Assembly: GCF_000002425.4 (NCBI RefSeq)
Contig: NC_037264.1
Span: 16,241,391 to 16,305,390, forward strand
Length of the DNA stretch: 64,000 nt
Reading direction: 5' to 3'
DNA from: Physcomitrium patens
Taxonomy: Eukaryota > Streptophyta > Bryopsida > Funariales > Funariaceae
Shown: positions 25,621-37,788 of the stretch, one piece after another
Numbering within the stretch: position 1 is the first letter of the stretch
How the letters are laid out: the number at the start of each line of letters is the position of its first letter
The notes under the pieces: generated by a model
Database searches by the model: none
The model's input: only the letters and a program-made list of their open reading frames with translations
Told to the model about the DNA's origin: nothing
Program-made: the position numbers and the translations under genes

Positions 25621-28524
25621 GAATTATACATCTTAACTAAAATTTTATTCAAACCTCAACCAATAAGCAATTAATAAACATACAAAATTTGAGAAGAATC
25701 AGACTTACCAATTACAAGAAAAGCTCCCAAAACCTCTCGGTTGTTGGTCACCTTCCTTCTCTCACTTGAATATTGATCTTTCAATAAAGATTTCTCCTTG
25801 TTGAATATTTAAATCAGTCCAAAATTTGCATTGTGTATAGATATTTAAGTCTAAATTTTATTTACTAATTTTTACTTCAATAAAATTAGTAAATATTTCT
25901 TGATTGCAAAATATTTCATTGATTCTAAATCTCAATTATCAAAGACCATAATCTACAAATACTCTTGTGCTCTTCAATCTAACTGTTTAATTGATCTCAA
26001 ATTTCTTATATTCATTTATAACAAGCACAACAATAAATTGCCAAATTTTCAGTTGTAACATGCTACAAAACTCACAAAATCTTAAAACTTGTAATCTTGT
26101 TTTTATTTCTAAAAATCTAAATCCACCAAGTATATCACCAACTTTAAAAATCCCTCAAAATCTTAATATTAATCCAAATAACATGAAATAAGCTCTCAAA
26201 AATCTCTTCTCAAGTTTGATTTCAAATCTCTTTCTCAAATTGACAAAAGAACTTTAGAGTCATCATAGGTGCTTGATTTTGTGCCTTAAGGTCTAATTTC
26301 AATTTAGGTTTACAACCACTCTTCTTTAGATATCAATTTTTATTAATTTGAGGTAATTTTTGCTTAAACCTATTTTAATTATCTTTTAAAGATACCTATA
26401 TTACTTATTTATTTCATTTATTTTGATTTGAGGCTTTTATGCTTCTATATAATAAATAGAAGTTCTTTCTATAAAAGGTAATATTAAGGGTAAACTTTTT
26501 AACTACTTTTTTATTATTTATCTTTGTTTTTTTATTATATCTTTCTACTAGGATCTTCTTTAATAAAATTTTTATTTTTATTTTTTACCATATAATTATG
26601 ATACTACACGACATCAAAAATAATTTTTTATCTAAAAATGAGTTTTTATTCGATGCAAAATTTCATCCACTTTAAAAGTTCATTCAATTCTAACTTAATT
26701 TGTCTACTATGTCCAAGGCCATTATTTCATCTAACTTAAGTTTTTTCATTGAATTGGATTTAATATTAGACAAAATCTATTGAAAATTAAAATCCAATTA
26801 AAGATTGGAAACTCAACCTTCTTGGATGAGTATAATCCTTAGGAACAACTACAAGCTCCTTGTCACAATCTTTGTTATTCCTTTGTATTCTTTCCAATAT
26901 AAAAATAAGAGATTTTAGAAGAATGCTCTAGCCTTCCATCCTTACTTGTGGTTGTGGTATAATATCTTTATTCATATATGCTCTGCAAGTTGATCTAATT
27001 TAGTATTGATAGCTTATTAACAGCAAAAATCTGCAACAACAAGCTCCATGCCAAAGTGTCAAAGGCTTATTGATTGCTTTGTCACCTATAATAAGAATAG
27101 AAGGCTAGAAGTTGTGAAGTTGGGCTAATTTTAACAACAACCAATTAGGTTGACAATAGACATATCTCAACCTTCCTAATTTCTACATATTTAATAATTT
27201 TATTTCTATTGTAATTTGGCAATTCTAACAAAGATGTTATACTAGTAATCTGATTAGATTGAAAAGACAATGGTTTATAGAATTTAATTATTCATGTATT
27301 AGAGAAACCATGGCTTCTAGATTTGATGAAAGATTGCAACTTTAGTACTTTATCACATAATGCATGCACTAAAAACAACTCTACAATACAATCACTTCTC
27401 AAAAAAATTATTATTATCAACAATGGCCATAGTTGTCAATGATAGCCTATGCACTTCAATTAAAATGTCTTTCTTGTATCAAATGGAAGTTCCAGCAATA
27501 CTACCACTTAATTAATTATATAGCATGGACATATAGCCTCTGTTGGAAGATCATTGAGTCAACTTGTCTTGTTGCTCATTACAACTAAATTAGAGAATAA
27601 TAACTTCTAATTATAGTGCTATCAATTCCTTTGATTTAATATACTAAAAGATAACTTATAATTAAAATATAATACAACTAGCAATGACATTAAGTAGTAA
27701 ACTTGACAAATGAATAAAAGATGAATTCTATGATCTAAACGTAAGTATTCTAAGGCAGCAATACCCCTCTTTTTTTTGCCTCCAAGGCCTTAGAATTAAT
27801 TCAAATTGGACACAAAAAGAGTAATCCATATTGCAAAAATGCGAGATACAAATCTAGACTATAGAAATATTAGATTTTTCAAATCTAGGGCTTAAGGATC
27901 AAAACAAAACAAAAAAAATTGATTGAAGTTCTTCAAAAGAGGCTAGAATTTTTAGAAGCTTGCTTCTAAATCTATAATAAATTAATAAATATATAGCCAA
28001 TTAATAAATAAATAACCATTAATAAATAATAAATAGTTAATCAATTAATTAATAATTAATAATTAATAATTAATAATCAATTAACCAACTAATAAATTTA
28101 TAATTACTTTAGAATTTTATACCATATGTTTGAAATAAGATCTTCTTTCCACCCTTTTCTTATCATCTACTTATTTATGATTTCTTACAAGCAATCCATC
28201 TAACAATTGTATTTTTCATAACTTAAGTACAAGTTACTATCTAAAAATAAGAGTAAGTTATTTTGATGACTCATAGAACAATAGTAGTAAAATATTAACT
28301 TACTTAAGATGTAAATGTTGCCTTAAGTATAATACTTTTATGCAAATACCTCAGTGTTTGTAAGTATGCCAAATGTAGTAAAATTATTATTTTTTTTTTA
28401 ATAAGTTAAAATAAAACAATATATAATTTTTCTTAGACAAAACGCTTATAAAACTTAACAAACTAGTACATTGTGTGCTACAACACATATTGCCAAACAT
28501 CCAAATTCCAAAAAAAAGAGAGAG

Positions 28525-28565
<41 letters not shown>

Positions 28566-31080
28566 TAAAAGTGTTTATAAAGCCTAAATTTTTTCTAATC
28601 ACCACTTCTACCTTATTTTTGCGACATTACTATTATTAGTTATCAAAATGGTTTTTTTGTTGCAACTTTATCACATTTTCTTATTGCATTGACATACAAT
28701 AATCTTCTTTGATGCAACTTTCTCCTTAAAAATTTTACTAAGGTTATCCAAGCACTAATTTAAAATACATAAAAGTAGATAAATTTGATAATATCTTGTA
28801 GAAAAGTTTCTTAGAAGCTTTGTAGATGTAACTTTGCCTTTATATATGTCTATAGATGATTAGTAGATTGAAAACTTGGCCAACAAATTGCCTATTTGTG
28901 GTGTATATATAAGATGCTTATCTTCTAAATTAGACATGTGTCTTATAAGTTGAACACATGTTGGAGGTCCTATACAATGTCGCTACATAACTCCTAATTA
29001 GATAATATATATAGAGATAAGAGTGAAGCCTTCTTCACTCTTATTAATTCCTTTCTTGCATCTAATCTAGTTTCAAGAGTTTCTAGTTTTTTAATCTTTG
29101 ACAATAGTTATTCTAGTTTTTTCTTGAATATACATATTTTCTTATTTCTTTTTTGTCATCTTTCTTTGAAAAATGTTTCACTTATTTATTTATATTCTTT
29201 ATATTTTTTTAGATTTTTATTTTTTTAATCAAATTATAAATTTAATTTTAGAATTTTTCTATATTAAATAGAATTTATTGATAAATTTTTTTATAAAATT
29301 ATTTTTTCTTAATCATTTTTATTATATCAATTGCATGACTTGTGTATTTTTATCTTTTTATTCAATCTTATATATATTGATCAACATAAAAAAAATATAA
29401 TAGTATTAATTTTTAAAAAACTTCTATTAAATCTAAATTAATTATATCTAATTAGAAAAATATGAATTTATATTTTACTTATATCTTATTATAAAAAATA
29501 GCTTAACTTAAAAATTAAATTATATACCACAATTACAATAAACATTTGAAATCAGCATATGCAAATTATCCAATATATACATATTTATAACTCAAAACAA
29601 AACAAAACAAAAAATGAAAGGTATCTCATGTCACAATTTCTGCAAAACACATAATTTTTTCTTTTCTTAAATGTTCTTTTTGTACCATAAGTGCTTTATA
29701 TTAATTTTTAAATCTTAATAAGTATATTTTTTTGAAATTTAAAAAGACTTTGCATAATATAACTTAAACATTTGACAAAAAGATGTAAATATTTTAATTT
29801 TCTAATTATGAAAGATAGCACAATTGTATCCACATTTCAATCTAATACTCTAATTTTTGTATTAAACAACAAAAATTTACAATCTACGACTAAAAAATAA
29901 ATACTATCAAAATAATAAATGGTAAAAAGATCAAAATAAATACAAGCTAAATATTGCATAAACATTTCTTAAACTCCATTTTTTCTTTACTTTTTTATAT
30001 ATCCCTAGAAGAATCAAAATAGTCGATTGTAATTTACTTTGTTTTGTTTTCATTATAATTTATTAATCAAATTATTATTAATTAATTTTTTATTATCAAA
30101 TTAAGGAATCAAAGATAATTCTCTATTTGTTTTTGAAAAATTGCTAGGTCGATACCTCTTGTGCTACAAATCTTTGCATATATACTTTGCAAAAAGTAGC
30201 TAGTTTCAACTTAAAAACATGCTTCTTGTTATATTTATTATTTTAATATCAAAATTTGATATGTCCTTATATAAATGTATTCTATTGTTTCATGTTATCT
30301 TATTCTTCTATTCTTTTGTCCTTACAAACCTTTGTTAAATTATATTTTTGAACCACAAAAATTAAAAAATATTTAGTTTTATTACATTTTTATTCATCAA
30401 CAATAAATAAAAAGTAAATGAAAAATCTCATTTAAAAGCAAAATTAGTCATTTTTTGGAGGAATGTATATGCGGAGATAAGTGGCATGGAAAATGCCCAT
30501 GCAATAAAAAAGGAGGTGCCCATCTAACAATTCCCTATCTTTTTATCTTCAAAAGAAGAAAAACAATTTTTAAGAATTAATTGTTCTAAAATGACATATT
30601 TAAATGTTAAATATAAAAGAAATTTCTAGCCATTGCCAACTTTTTTTTAAAATGCATCGTTATCAACCACTTAGTTGCCAACATCCAACATTTAAAACCA
30701 TTTACAAACCTTAAATAGAAAAAAAAATGTATAATGCATTAAATATTAACATATCAATAGAAAATAATCAATATCTATATTACCTAAGTAAATAAAAGTT
30801 AGTAGAAGCAGGTTTAAACACATTAGGTAGATGGTATCTTCATCAAGTCAAATCCTCAAAGTTCTTTAAACACAACTTAGATTCTTAGATTCTTCTAAAT
30901 ATGCCACATAATTATTAAAAAATCATTTTATAATTTTCCTCCTTTAAAATAAACTATTTGGCTAATGAAATTCGCATTACAAACATCCTACTAGTAAAAA
31001 TGCCACTATTAAAACTACTGTTATTTCCTTTGAATCCTCAAAGTTGTTAATATATATTTTATGATTCATTTTTCCTCCAT
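25621..31080. other. Long AT-rich gene-free stretch
   Basis: No credible coding region on either strand. It contains an A36 run (28525-28560), a strong 12-base-stem hairpin (29017-29044) and many short A/T runs. Parts of 26-28 kb have a less repetitive composition but only short open frames. Confidence 0.55.
29017..29044. other. Perfect 12-base hairpin
   Basis: ATAAGAGTGAAG is followed by CCTT and its exact reverse complement. It lies downstream of TGTTGGAGGTCC (from 28968), a word like the start of a copia-type LTR, and after a TATATATAG box, so it may be part of an old LTR. That is an inference. Confidence 0.5.
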
Positions 31081-31738
31081 CAGATGTGATGCACAGGTCC
31101 ATTCACGTTGAAGGGCTCAAGTCCAACGACATGGAAACAAGTGTTTGGTTACAAATACATGGCGGTACGTGAACGTGTTAGAACACCCTTTGACATGGTA
31201 GGCAGATCATCACTAGTGTTGCAATACAGACGCTGTATAATACAACTGGATTTCCCAAAAGATGTGTGAAGGAATTACAGGCACTACATTTTCTGGCACT
31301 GGCGCGTTCCAATGTTGCCATCGATATTCTGTTGAACCACATGTAGTGCTACCTTCATTAATGTGTGCAGCATTGCATTTTGCAATTTGAATCAACTGGA
31401 ACGGTAGATCTTAAGGAAAGAACAAGCCCAGGGCCACAGCAACATGTGTTGCATGTACACTACAAATATCTTTCAACATTATGAAACTACCGCGGTGAAC
31501 TCTACAAGTGACTCATAATTCGCAGTTGAGCGAATGTCCTAAAAATGTTTCTACAAACAGTGAAGGTCAGAGATATCTGGTAAAAATGGATTCTAATGAT
31601 ACGATAAGACTGTAGAAAGCCCCCAACTGCTCAAACAAATTCTAATAACCTTGGTTGCAACTGTGGAAAAGCTCCATCCGATATTGAAAGGAGCGCTTAC
31701 GGTGGAGGCAGATTGAAGTGAGCTGCTGCTAAATACTA
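31081..31738 (-). other. Downstream region of the TraB-family gene
   Basis: Mixed composition following the TraB stop codon on the minus strand, probably including its 3' UTR. No clear poly(A) signal was picked out. Confidence 0.4.
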
Positions 31739-33739
31739 CTATTCGGCTTCTTTCCACAATCTCTCAATACCATCCATGTGTGCCATCCCCACTACACCTA
31801 CCACAGTACCTTCACATTCCAGGAGGCGCTTCACCATCAGTTGGTCCCTTTCGTGCACCATGACTTTAACCTGCAGTTCCAACTCCATCGTCAACCACAT
31901 ATCCATACATGACGTTTCCACAGAAGAATCATAAATCATAAGAACATGAGATGAAATAGAAGTAACAGCTGATGGGCCCTACTAATAACTCAGGAGCCAA
32001 GATATTTGCAACCCCTACATACCGCATTCAAAATGCTTCCAAAATCACTAAAAGATTGAAGCTCTTACCAAAGCAGGAAAGGATTGTTCCATCCACGTCA
32101 TCATTTCTCTCACGTTCTCTCGAGTCTTCACCCTTTCCACGGTTTCTTCAAAATCACGGTGCTCCATGTCTTTCATGAATGAAGGATAAGTATCAAGGTG
32201 TTGATTGGGATTTTTCAGCATTTTTAACACATCCCAGATTGTGATAACGTCTCTTAATCTCTTTATAGTTTCCTGTAAAATTAATCCACCCCTGAGAAAA
32301 TTATAACAAACCTAATAATGCGATGATTTGTCGAACATGGTAAGTAGCGCTACACTCTCAAGACATGCAAGAACTGGTAAGTAAAAACTAATAATCCAAA
32401 AAGAAGAATAAAAAAATAAAAAATAAAAAAAGGAAAGAAAAAAAAAAAAAAGCAAGTTACAAAACATGTAATCGCACTAGTCATGAGAGAACATACATGA
32501 ACATTCTGGTCTATGTAGAGAATCTCCGCATTCAATCGCTGCGCCTCCTCCATAGCAATCTGAAAATAGCATATCAATTTAATCCCCAAACAGCCACAGG
32601 CGGATAAATGAAAACACAGGCGAACACAAACGATCTAAATCATCGGGTCTGTTCCAAACACACAAAAAACAAATAAAGACAAACAAACATTTTAAAAAAC
32701 AGCAAAAAAGGGAAAACTAAACAAGACGATTCTTACTTTGCATTGAGGAATAAAATAACTCATATCGAACTAGTATAGAAAGCTTCTAGGAAAAAAGAAC
32801 TAACCCTAAACTCTTTGCCAGGCTCTACACCAGTGTTTCGAATAAGCTCATACATGGACTTCATCCAAAAGCCAATTAGCTTCTGACCCAAGCCTCCAGG
32901 CAAGTTAAACAGTTCTTGCAACTGTTGAAGGGGTGTTTTCCCCTTCCGCTGAGGGTTGTCTGACATTAGATTTTTCGCTCTCTCTTGGCACAATTCCACC
33001 TGTAAGATCAACTCCACAAAAGTGCTCAATCAGAATCTATCCTACGCTCAAGATATCAATTAAGATACTACCCCGGGAATGTGCGACAATTTAATCTCTC
33101 CTATCCATTGACTGAATTTCAAGAATAAAAACATAAGCGGATGCAATTTATTAAAACAACCACAAATAACATACCGCAACTCGATCGGGCCTCACTCGTT
33201 GTATAACCTGCACAGCACAACCACCGCGCATGTTCTTAGCTTCAAATCATGAAACTCCAAGACCAATTGCGCCACAATACACGACCGATCCCCAAGAATC
33301 CCACCGAATACACAAAGTCTCACAAGCGCTGCCCGTTGCAAAACCCTAAAAGCGGGAAAGGCACACAAACTTCGGATATATACAAACCTATCAATCACCC
33401 AATGAAATAAACAACACAAACAAAGCACGGAACAAAAAAAAAAAAAAAATCACACACACACACACACGCACGCCATGAAGGGACAAGTACCTCTCGAACT
33501 TGGTCGGCACTCTTGACCGAGACGTGAGCAGTGCCGACGAGGTACACCTGGGCACCATTCCTGGGATTACGAAGGTAAGACACGGAGCCATCTTCCGTGA
33601 TTGTGGAAGAAGCTGAGCAAAAGCTCTCTCGTGCTACGAGAACAGCCGCGACCAAGTGCCGATGACGACATGAAGACGACTGGAAGGTAGAACTGTCAAC
33701 CAAAAGTGTGCGGGCAGCTCTTCTCGCAGCAACAAGCAT
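31739..33739 (-). CDS. TraB-family protein (TraB/PrgY/Tiki-like), six exons, intact
   Basis: Minus-strand exons 33739-33491, 33207-33175, 32999-32805, 32559-32497, 32272-32069 and 31870-31739 join in phase 0 throughout, with GT...AG borders, into 291 residues. Family motifs are present: GTAHVS at residues 69-74, RPDRVAVELCQER around 90-101, VHERD at 253-257 and GVVGMAHMDGIE near 274-283. The histidines and glutamate of these motifs are the conserved core of the TraB/Tiki fold. The first 45 residues are rich in Arg, Ala and Ser without acidic residues until about Glu38, suggesting an organelle-targeting peptide; plant relatives act at mitochondria, and the biochemical activity is not settled. 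The start is the first in-frame ATG of the first exon. The gene sits alone in AT-rich DNA. Confidence 0.92.
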
Positions 33740-34000
33740 CGCAATTCTTTGGGCGAGGACCTTGCGAACTAGAATTAGGGTTTCGGACCACCACAACGTT
33801 GGGTAGCAATTGCGAGAGCTCGGCCTCGGCCACAAGCGCTAGCGGAAACACGGTCTTGTGAGCAACAACCGTGCACACAGTGATGGCTAAGAACCACGCG
33901 CGATATCGTGATTCCCAGTTCTCCGACACTTGGCAACGGCGCGTCGCTTGCCAACCGAGCTTCGCTGGGTCTCAAACGCACGGTTTAAACTTTTTGGCTG
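33740..34000 (-). promoter_or_regulatory. Probable promoter and leader of the TraB-family gene
   Basis: A GC-richer block of about 250 bases upstream of the start codon, changing to AT-rich DNA at about 34010. Promoter elements are not identifiable. Confidence 0.4.
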
Positions 34001-34768
34001 CTCACTTTTTCGATGAAAGTTGTTGATGGTTTCGAACACACGCGAACGTATCCCACTTGTGAAGAATTACCTGATGTTTATACATACCATTTCAAACATC
34101 GATGTTTTAATTGAAGAACATTGTTCTATTGTTTTGGTCTTTTGGAAATGTTCATTCTTGAATGTTTAGGGTGTAGCAATTGGAAATTCCATGAATAATA
34201 TTATGCAATATTGTATGGATTAAACTTAAAACAAATTGTTCTTATTTTCTTTTAAAGTATACATTATCCGTCTCAAATGAACCTAATCCCATCATTGTTT
34301 GCAAGTGTTTTTTTTTTTTTTTTTTTTTTTTTTTTTGAGAAACCATTTAAATATAATTCATAGGTTGAAACTCCATTGTTCCAAATTTTATCACAACTCT
34401 CTATTTTTCTACTCTTAATAAATGGCTTTTAATTAATATTACCTTCTACAATTAATATGATATTACTTAACTTCACATTACCAAAAAGCCACTCATACTA
34501 CATCACAAAATCCTACAACTAACAAAAGAATTGGCAATTAATTAAGAATTAATTATAGTTTTTTCGGTTGTATGTGTTGCTATTTGGTGGCATTTCAATT
34601 GCACTTCCTCTCCATCAACCGTAATATAAATTTTGATTTTTAAACCTGTTCACATCACCTTATTTTTCAAGTAAATATTATATTCTATTAAAACCTACCT
34701 GTTATCTAAATAAGAATTTTAATTTTTTTAATTTTTAATTTTTAATTTTTTTTAAGAGTATGAGTGTG

Positions 34769-34770
34769 TG

Positions 34771-34838
<68 letters not shown>
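34769..34838. repeat. Compound TA/GA microsatellite
   Basis: A TA run turns directly into a GA run. A second locus with the same order lies at 42041-42113. Confidence 0.95.
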
Positions 34839-34840
<2 letters not shown>

Positions 34841-35089
34841 ATATTTTTATTTAAAATTTAAGAATGAATTTAAAAATAAATTCTAAAATATCATAGAAAT
34901 TTATGACTTCTTACATTTTTTGTTTTTTGTTGTAAAGCCATATTTGTTTATAATTTTTTTGAATAATTCATACAAATAATGCAAAGATAATTTTTTAAAC
35001 TATCAAACTCCCAAAAACATAAAATAAATATAAAGATATTAATTTTTAAAATTTTTAAAATATTTATAAGTCTTATAAAGAATTAGAAA

Positions 35090-35122
<33 letters not shown>

Positions 35123-35129
35123 CTATGTG

Positions 35130-35189
35130 TCTTGTAATACAAAAGAATGTTTTGTAATACAAAAGAATGTCTTGTAATACAAAAGAATG
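35130..35189. repeat. Three tandem 20-base units with an internal palindrome
   Basis: The unit TCTTGTAATACAAAAGAATG occurs three times in a row with one or two changes. The middle unit contains TTTTGTAATACAAAA, a perfect inverted repeat around a central A. It lies next to a T28 run. Confidence 0.85.
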
Positions 35190-35323
35190 CTTTTGTAAAT
35201 AATTAAATAATTAAATCTTAAATTTTTATTCTTTATGTGTGTGTGTATCTATATATGCACACATTAGTGTCAAAATTTAAAACTTCATTCAAAGTGAACA
35301 TTTTATGCAGAGAACTCTAAAAT

Positions 35324-35971
35324 CTATTTATAAGAGAAAAATTGGAATAACCAAATGGTTGATTCAATGAAACAAGAAGGGTCGTACTTATCGGCGATGT
35401 ACCGCATTATGGCTCTCGACTCTGCACACGCGATTACACTTCGTCGGATAGAATGTTTCCACAAACTTGACGAGAGCGTTCAAGATTGGAGTTTCTAGTC
35501 CAACACAAACGCCACCGATCGATTTCGGAAACGCACACTTTGCTGAGGCGTCAAGAATTCATTGCTACTATTAGTAGAAGGAAAGAGATAATAGAAATAT
35601 AATGGTACAGTGCAGCAGGAGGTCGTACCAAACAACTTGAAGTCACCATCTTGCAGAAACGGGACCAGTCCGAATGGCTGCAAGATACACCGAAGCTAAG
35701 GTGAATAAGGGTGGTGCGGAATGATTTGTGTCATTTCCAGTCATGAATGTGTAACCTCGAGGCGGTAGATTCTAAAATTAGAGCATCAAGGGTTCGACAA
35801 AGACAGAGATCCATTGTATGTCACCTGCAAGGCCATGTACTTGGGCGTCTTGTGCTCTCCGTGCAAGACGCTAGTGCTGACGAGCTCAAATTCTACCTCC
35901 TTCTCAAGCAACACGACGATCGCCGTGGCACAAGCGTTGGAGTAGTACGTCCCATATAGATTGATGGCCAT
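35324..35971 (-). pseudogene. GSTF: Phi-class glutathione S-transferase, truncated after the N-terminal domain
   Basis: Exons 35971-35825 (49 codons), 35677-35629 (16 codons plus one base) and 35421 onwards match the classic three-exon phi GST structure. The thioredoxin-like domain reads MAINLYGTYYSNACATA, then HGEHKTPKYMALQ, PFGLVPFLQDGDFKLF and ESRAIMRYIADKY, with the glutathione-binding VP and ESRA parts and a Ser in the usual N-terminal active-site region. In living enzymes this domain binds glutathione and an all-helical domain binds the electrophile. Here the third exon leaves the family after ADKY (about 35376) and stops at 35324, giving only 97 residues where about 210 are usual. The change coincides with the edge of AT-rich DNA, so the helical part was lost by deletion or replaced. 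The remaining exons are undamaged, so a short product is possible. Confidence 0.85.
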
Positions 35972-36782
35972 TGCGGAGCGCTGCCTTCTCAAACCAAGAT
36001 ATCAGGCTGTACCATCAGAAAGTCAGCGATCAGCTCATCGAACCACAAACAAAGCGCGCCTGCATTGTTGAGGAATCTACGCGGTACCCACAACCTCAAA
36101 ACTTCAAACAACCTGTCCAGCAAATCATCGGAATTCAGAATCGATCTCTACATCGATAAGCGAGAACGCAAGTGGCGACCCATCGCAGCCGAGATGATGC
36201 GCAACGAGGCAGATAATGCTTGTACGAGAGGGAGCTGTCGATGCCGATAACTGCAGTCGTAATGACAGAAGCCGTCATGAATTGAAATCCACTGCAAACG
36301 CATAAAATAATGTTGTTGGGCAGGAATCTTAAGACAAGACGTGGTTCTCAGAAATGTTGTTGCGCATTTGTTCATTCTAAACAAAAAAAATCATGAACTG
36401 ATGAGTTCATCCACAATTCACCTGTAACTTTGTTCACATGTAAAGAAGTATGAAATGAATTGTAAACAAATATTGTGAATGAAAATATATGAACTGTGAA
36501 CAAAAATAATGCACTTAATTATTCAATTTTGGTTTTAAAAACCATATGCACAATATTTTGGCTCTATAGTATATCAATGAACTAGGTCAGGTGACCAAAT
36601 TTGGCTGCACGGTACACAAATGAACATACATGTTTATTAAGTTAAACATATGAATTAGGTTAGATGACTAAACCTGGTCATTTTTGTTAAAACTCGCATC
36701 AACCTATCAATTTCTTCTATATATATATATATATATATATCAAGAGGAATGTTAAATAAATCCACAACTATTTGACATCACG
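35972..36782. other. 5' side of the GST fragment
   Basis: GC-richer to about 36300, probably the former GST promoter and leader (minus strand), then AT-rich with a TA run near 36718-36740. No gene was recognised. Confidence 0.4.
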
Positions 36783-37788
36783 TTTATATAACATTTGAAT
36801 ATTATATAGATCCAAATCTTACAAAAAGAGTTTTAAAAGCTACATGTTAATGTTATTAATGCCACATCTCATTTGTCATTTCATCATTGATTCCCTCCAT
36901 TCCTATCTCCAACCCCCCTTCTTAATCCCATGTTCATGTTTCCCTCCATTGTTCCCTATTCTCCATTCCAAATTCCTTCCTTCCTCTCCCTTGTCCTTGT
37001 TTCACATTCCTTGTCTCCATTCTCTTCACTTGTTCAATGTCCCTTTTTTCCAAACTTTCCCTTATCTTTGTTCTCATCCCTCATTCCTTGTGTCAACTAC
37101 TTGCTGCCTCTTTTGAACTTAGTATTGATGCTTGTAGGGAAGATACATGGATATTATTAGGATTATTTGGATATTTTTAGTGTATTACATAGATCAATGA
37201 AAAATGGAGGTTAGTTTCATGGGAATGCAATCTTTTGAGGAGGTCTTATAGATGGTTATTGAATATTACATGGTAAGTTGGCTCTTAAGGTTTATGAGTC
37301 TTGTTGTCAATTTTTGGTAGTGGATAGTTGGAAAAGAAGATTGGTCTTATGTTGATACTTGTAATATCATAGCGACTCCTAAGAATTAGTTATTATTCTT
37401 AAGAGAGAGTAACAGCCTCAATATTATCAAGCTATTCTCTTATTTTTTCAAAATGTGGAGTATAGAAAGAAGTATTTGTCAAGGTTGTTTAAGCTCTACC
37501 TACTTGACCATCACTATGAATACCACCACACTGAATTTTTATTGCAAGCTCAAGTAAAATTTGTGATAAATTTAGAAGAGGTGTGGAACTTATTTGCAAT
37601 ATGGGTCAAAAAATAAGGACGAGGATGAGAGGAGTTTGGGATTGGAGACAAGGAATGAGAAACAAGAACATGGATATGGGGCTAGAAACGGAAGAGAGAT
37701 ACAGGGATAGACAATCATGAGATGGCAAGAAGGAATGTAGCTTCAACAACATTGGAATTTAGTTTTAACAACTCCATTTATATAACAT
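36783..37788. mobile_element. Possible fold-back element between 12-base direct repeats
   Basis: TTTATATAACAT occurs at 36783-36794 and again at 37777-37788. Inside, the left part (about 36880-37100) is C/T-rich and the right part (about 37620-37740) is G/A-rich. They partly match as inverted copies: CTTGTTTCACATTCCTTGTC near 36990-37010 against the reverse complement of the text near 37650-37680, with about one mismatch in 20. This would fit a non-autonomous DNA element with long imperfect inverted arms. The similarity may partly reflect simple composition, and there is no transposase. Confidence 0.4.

Larger units (their letters stand above)
34001..35323. other. AT-rich spacer with homopolymers and microsatellites
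   Basis: It contains T runs at 34308-34336 and 35095-35122, a TA-GA compound microsatellite (34769-34838) and a 20-base tandem repeat (35130-35189). No gene was seen. Confidence 0.6.
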
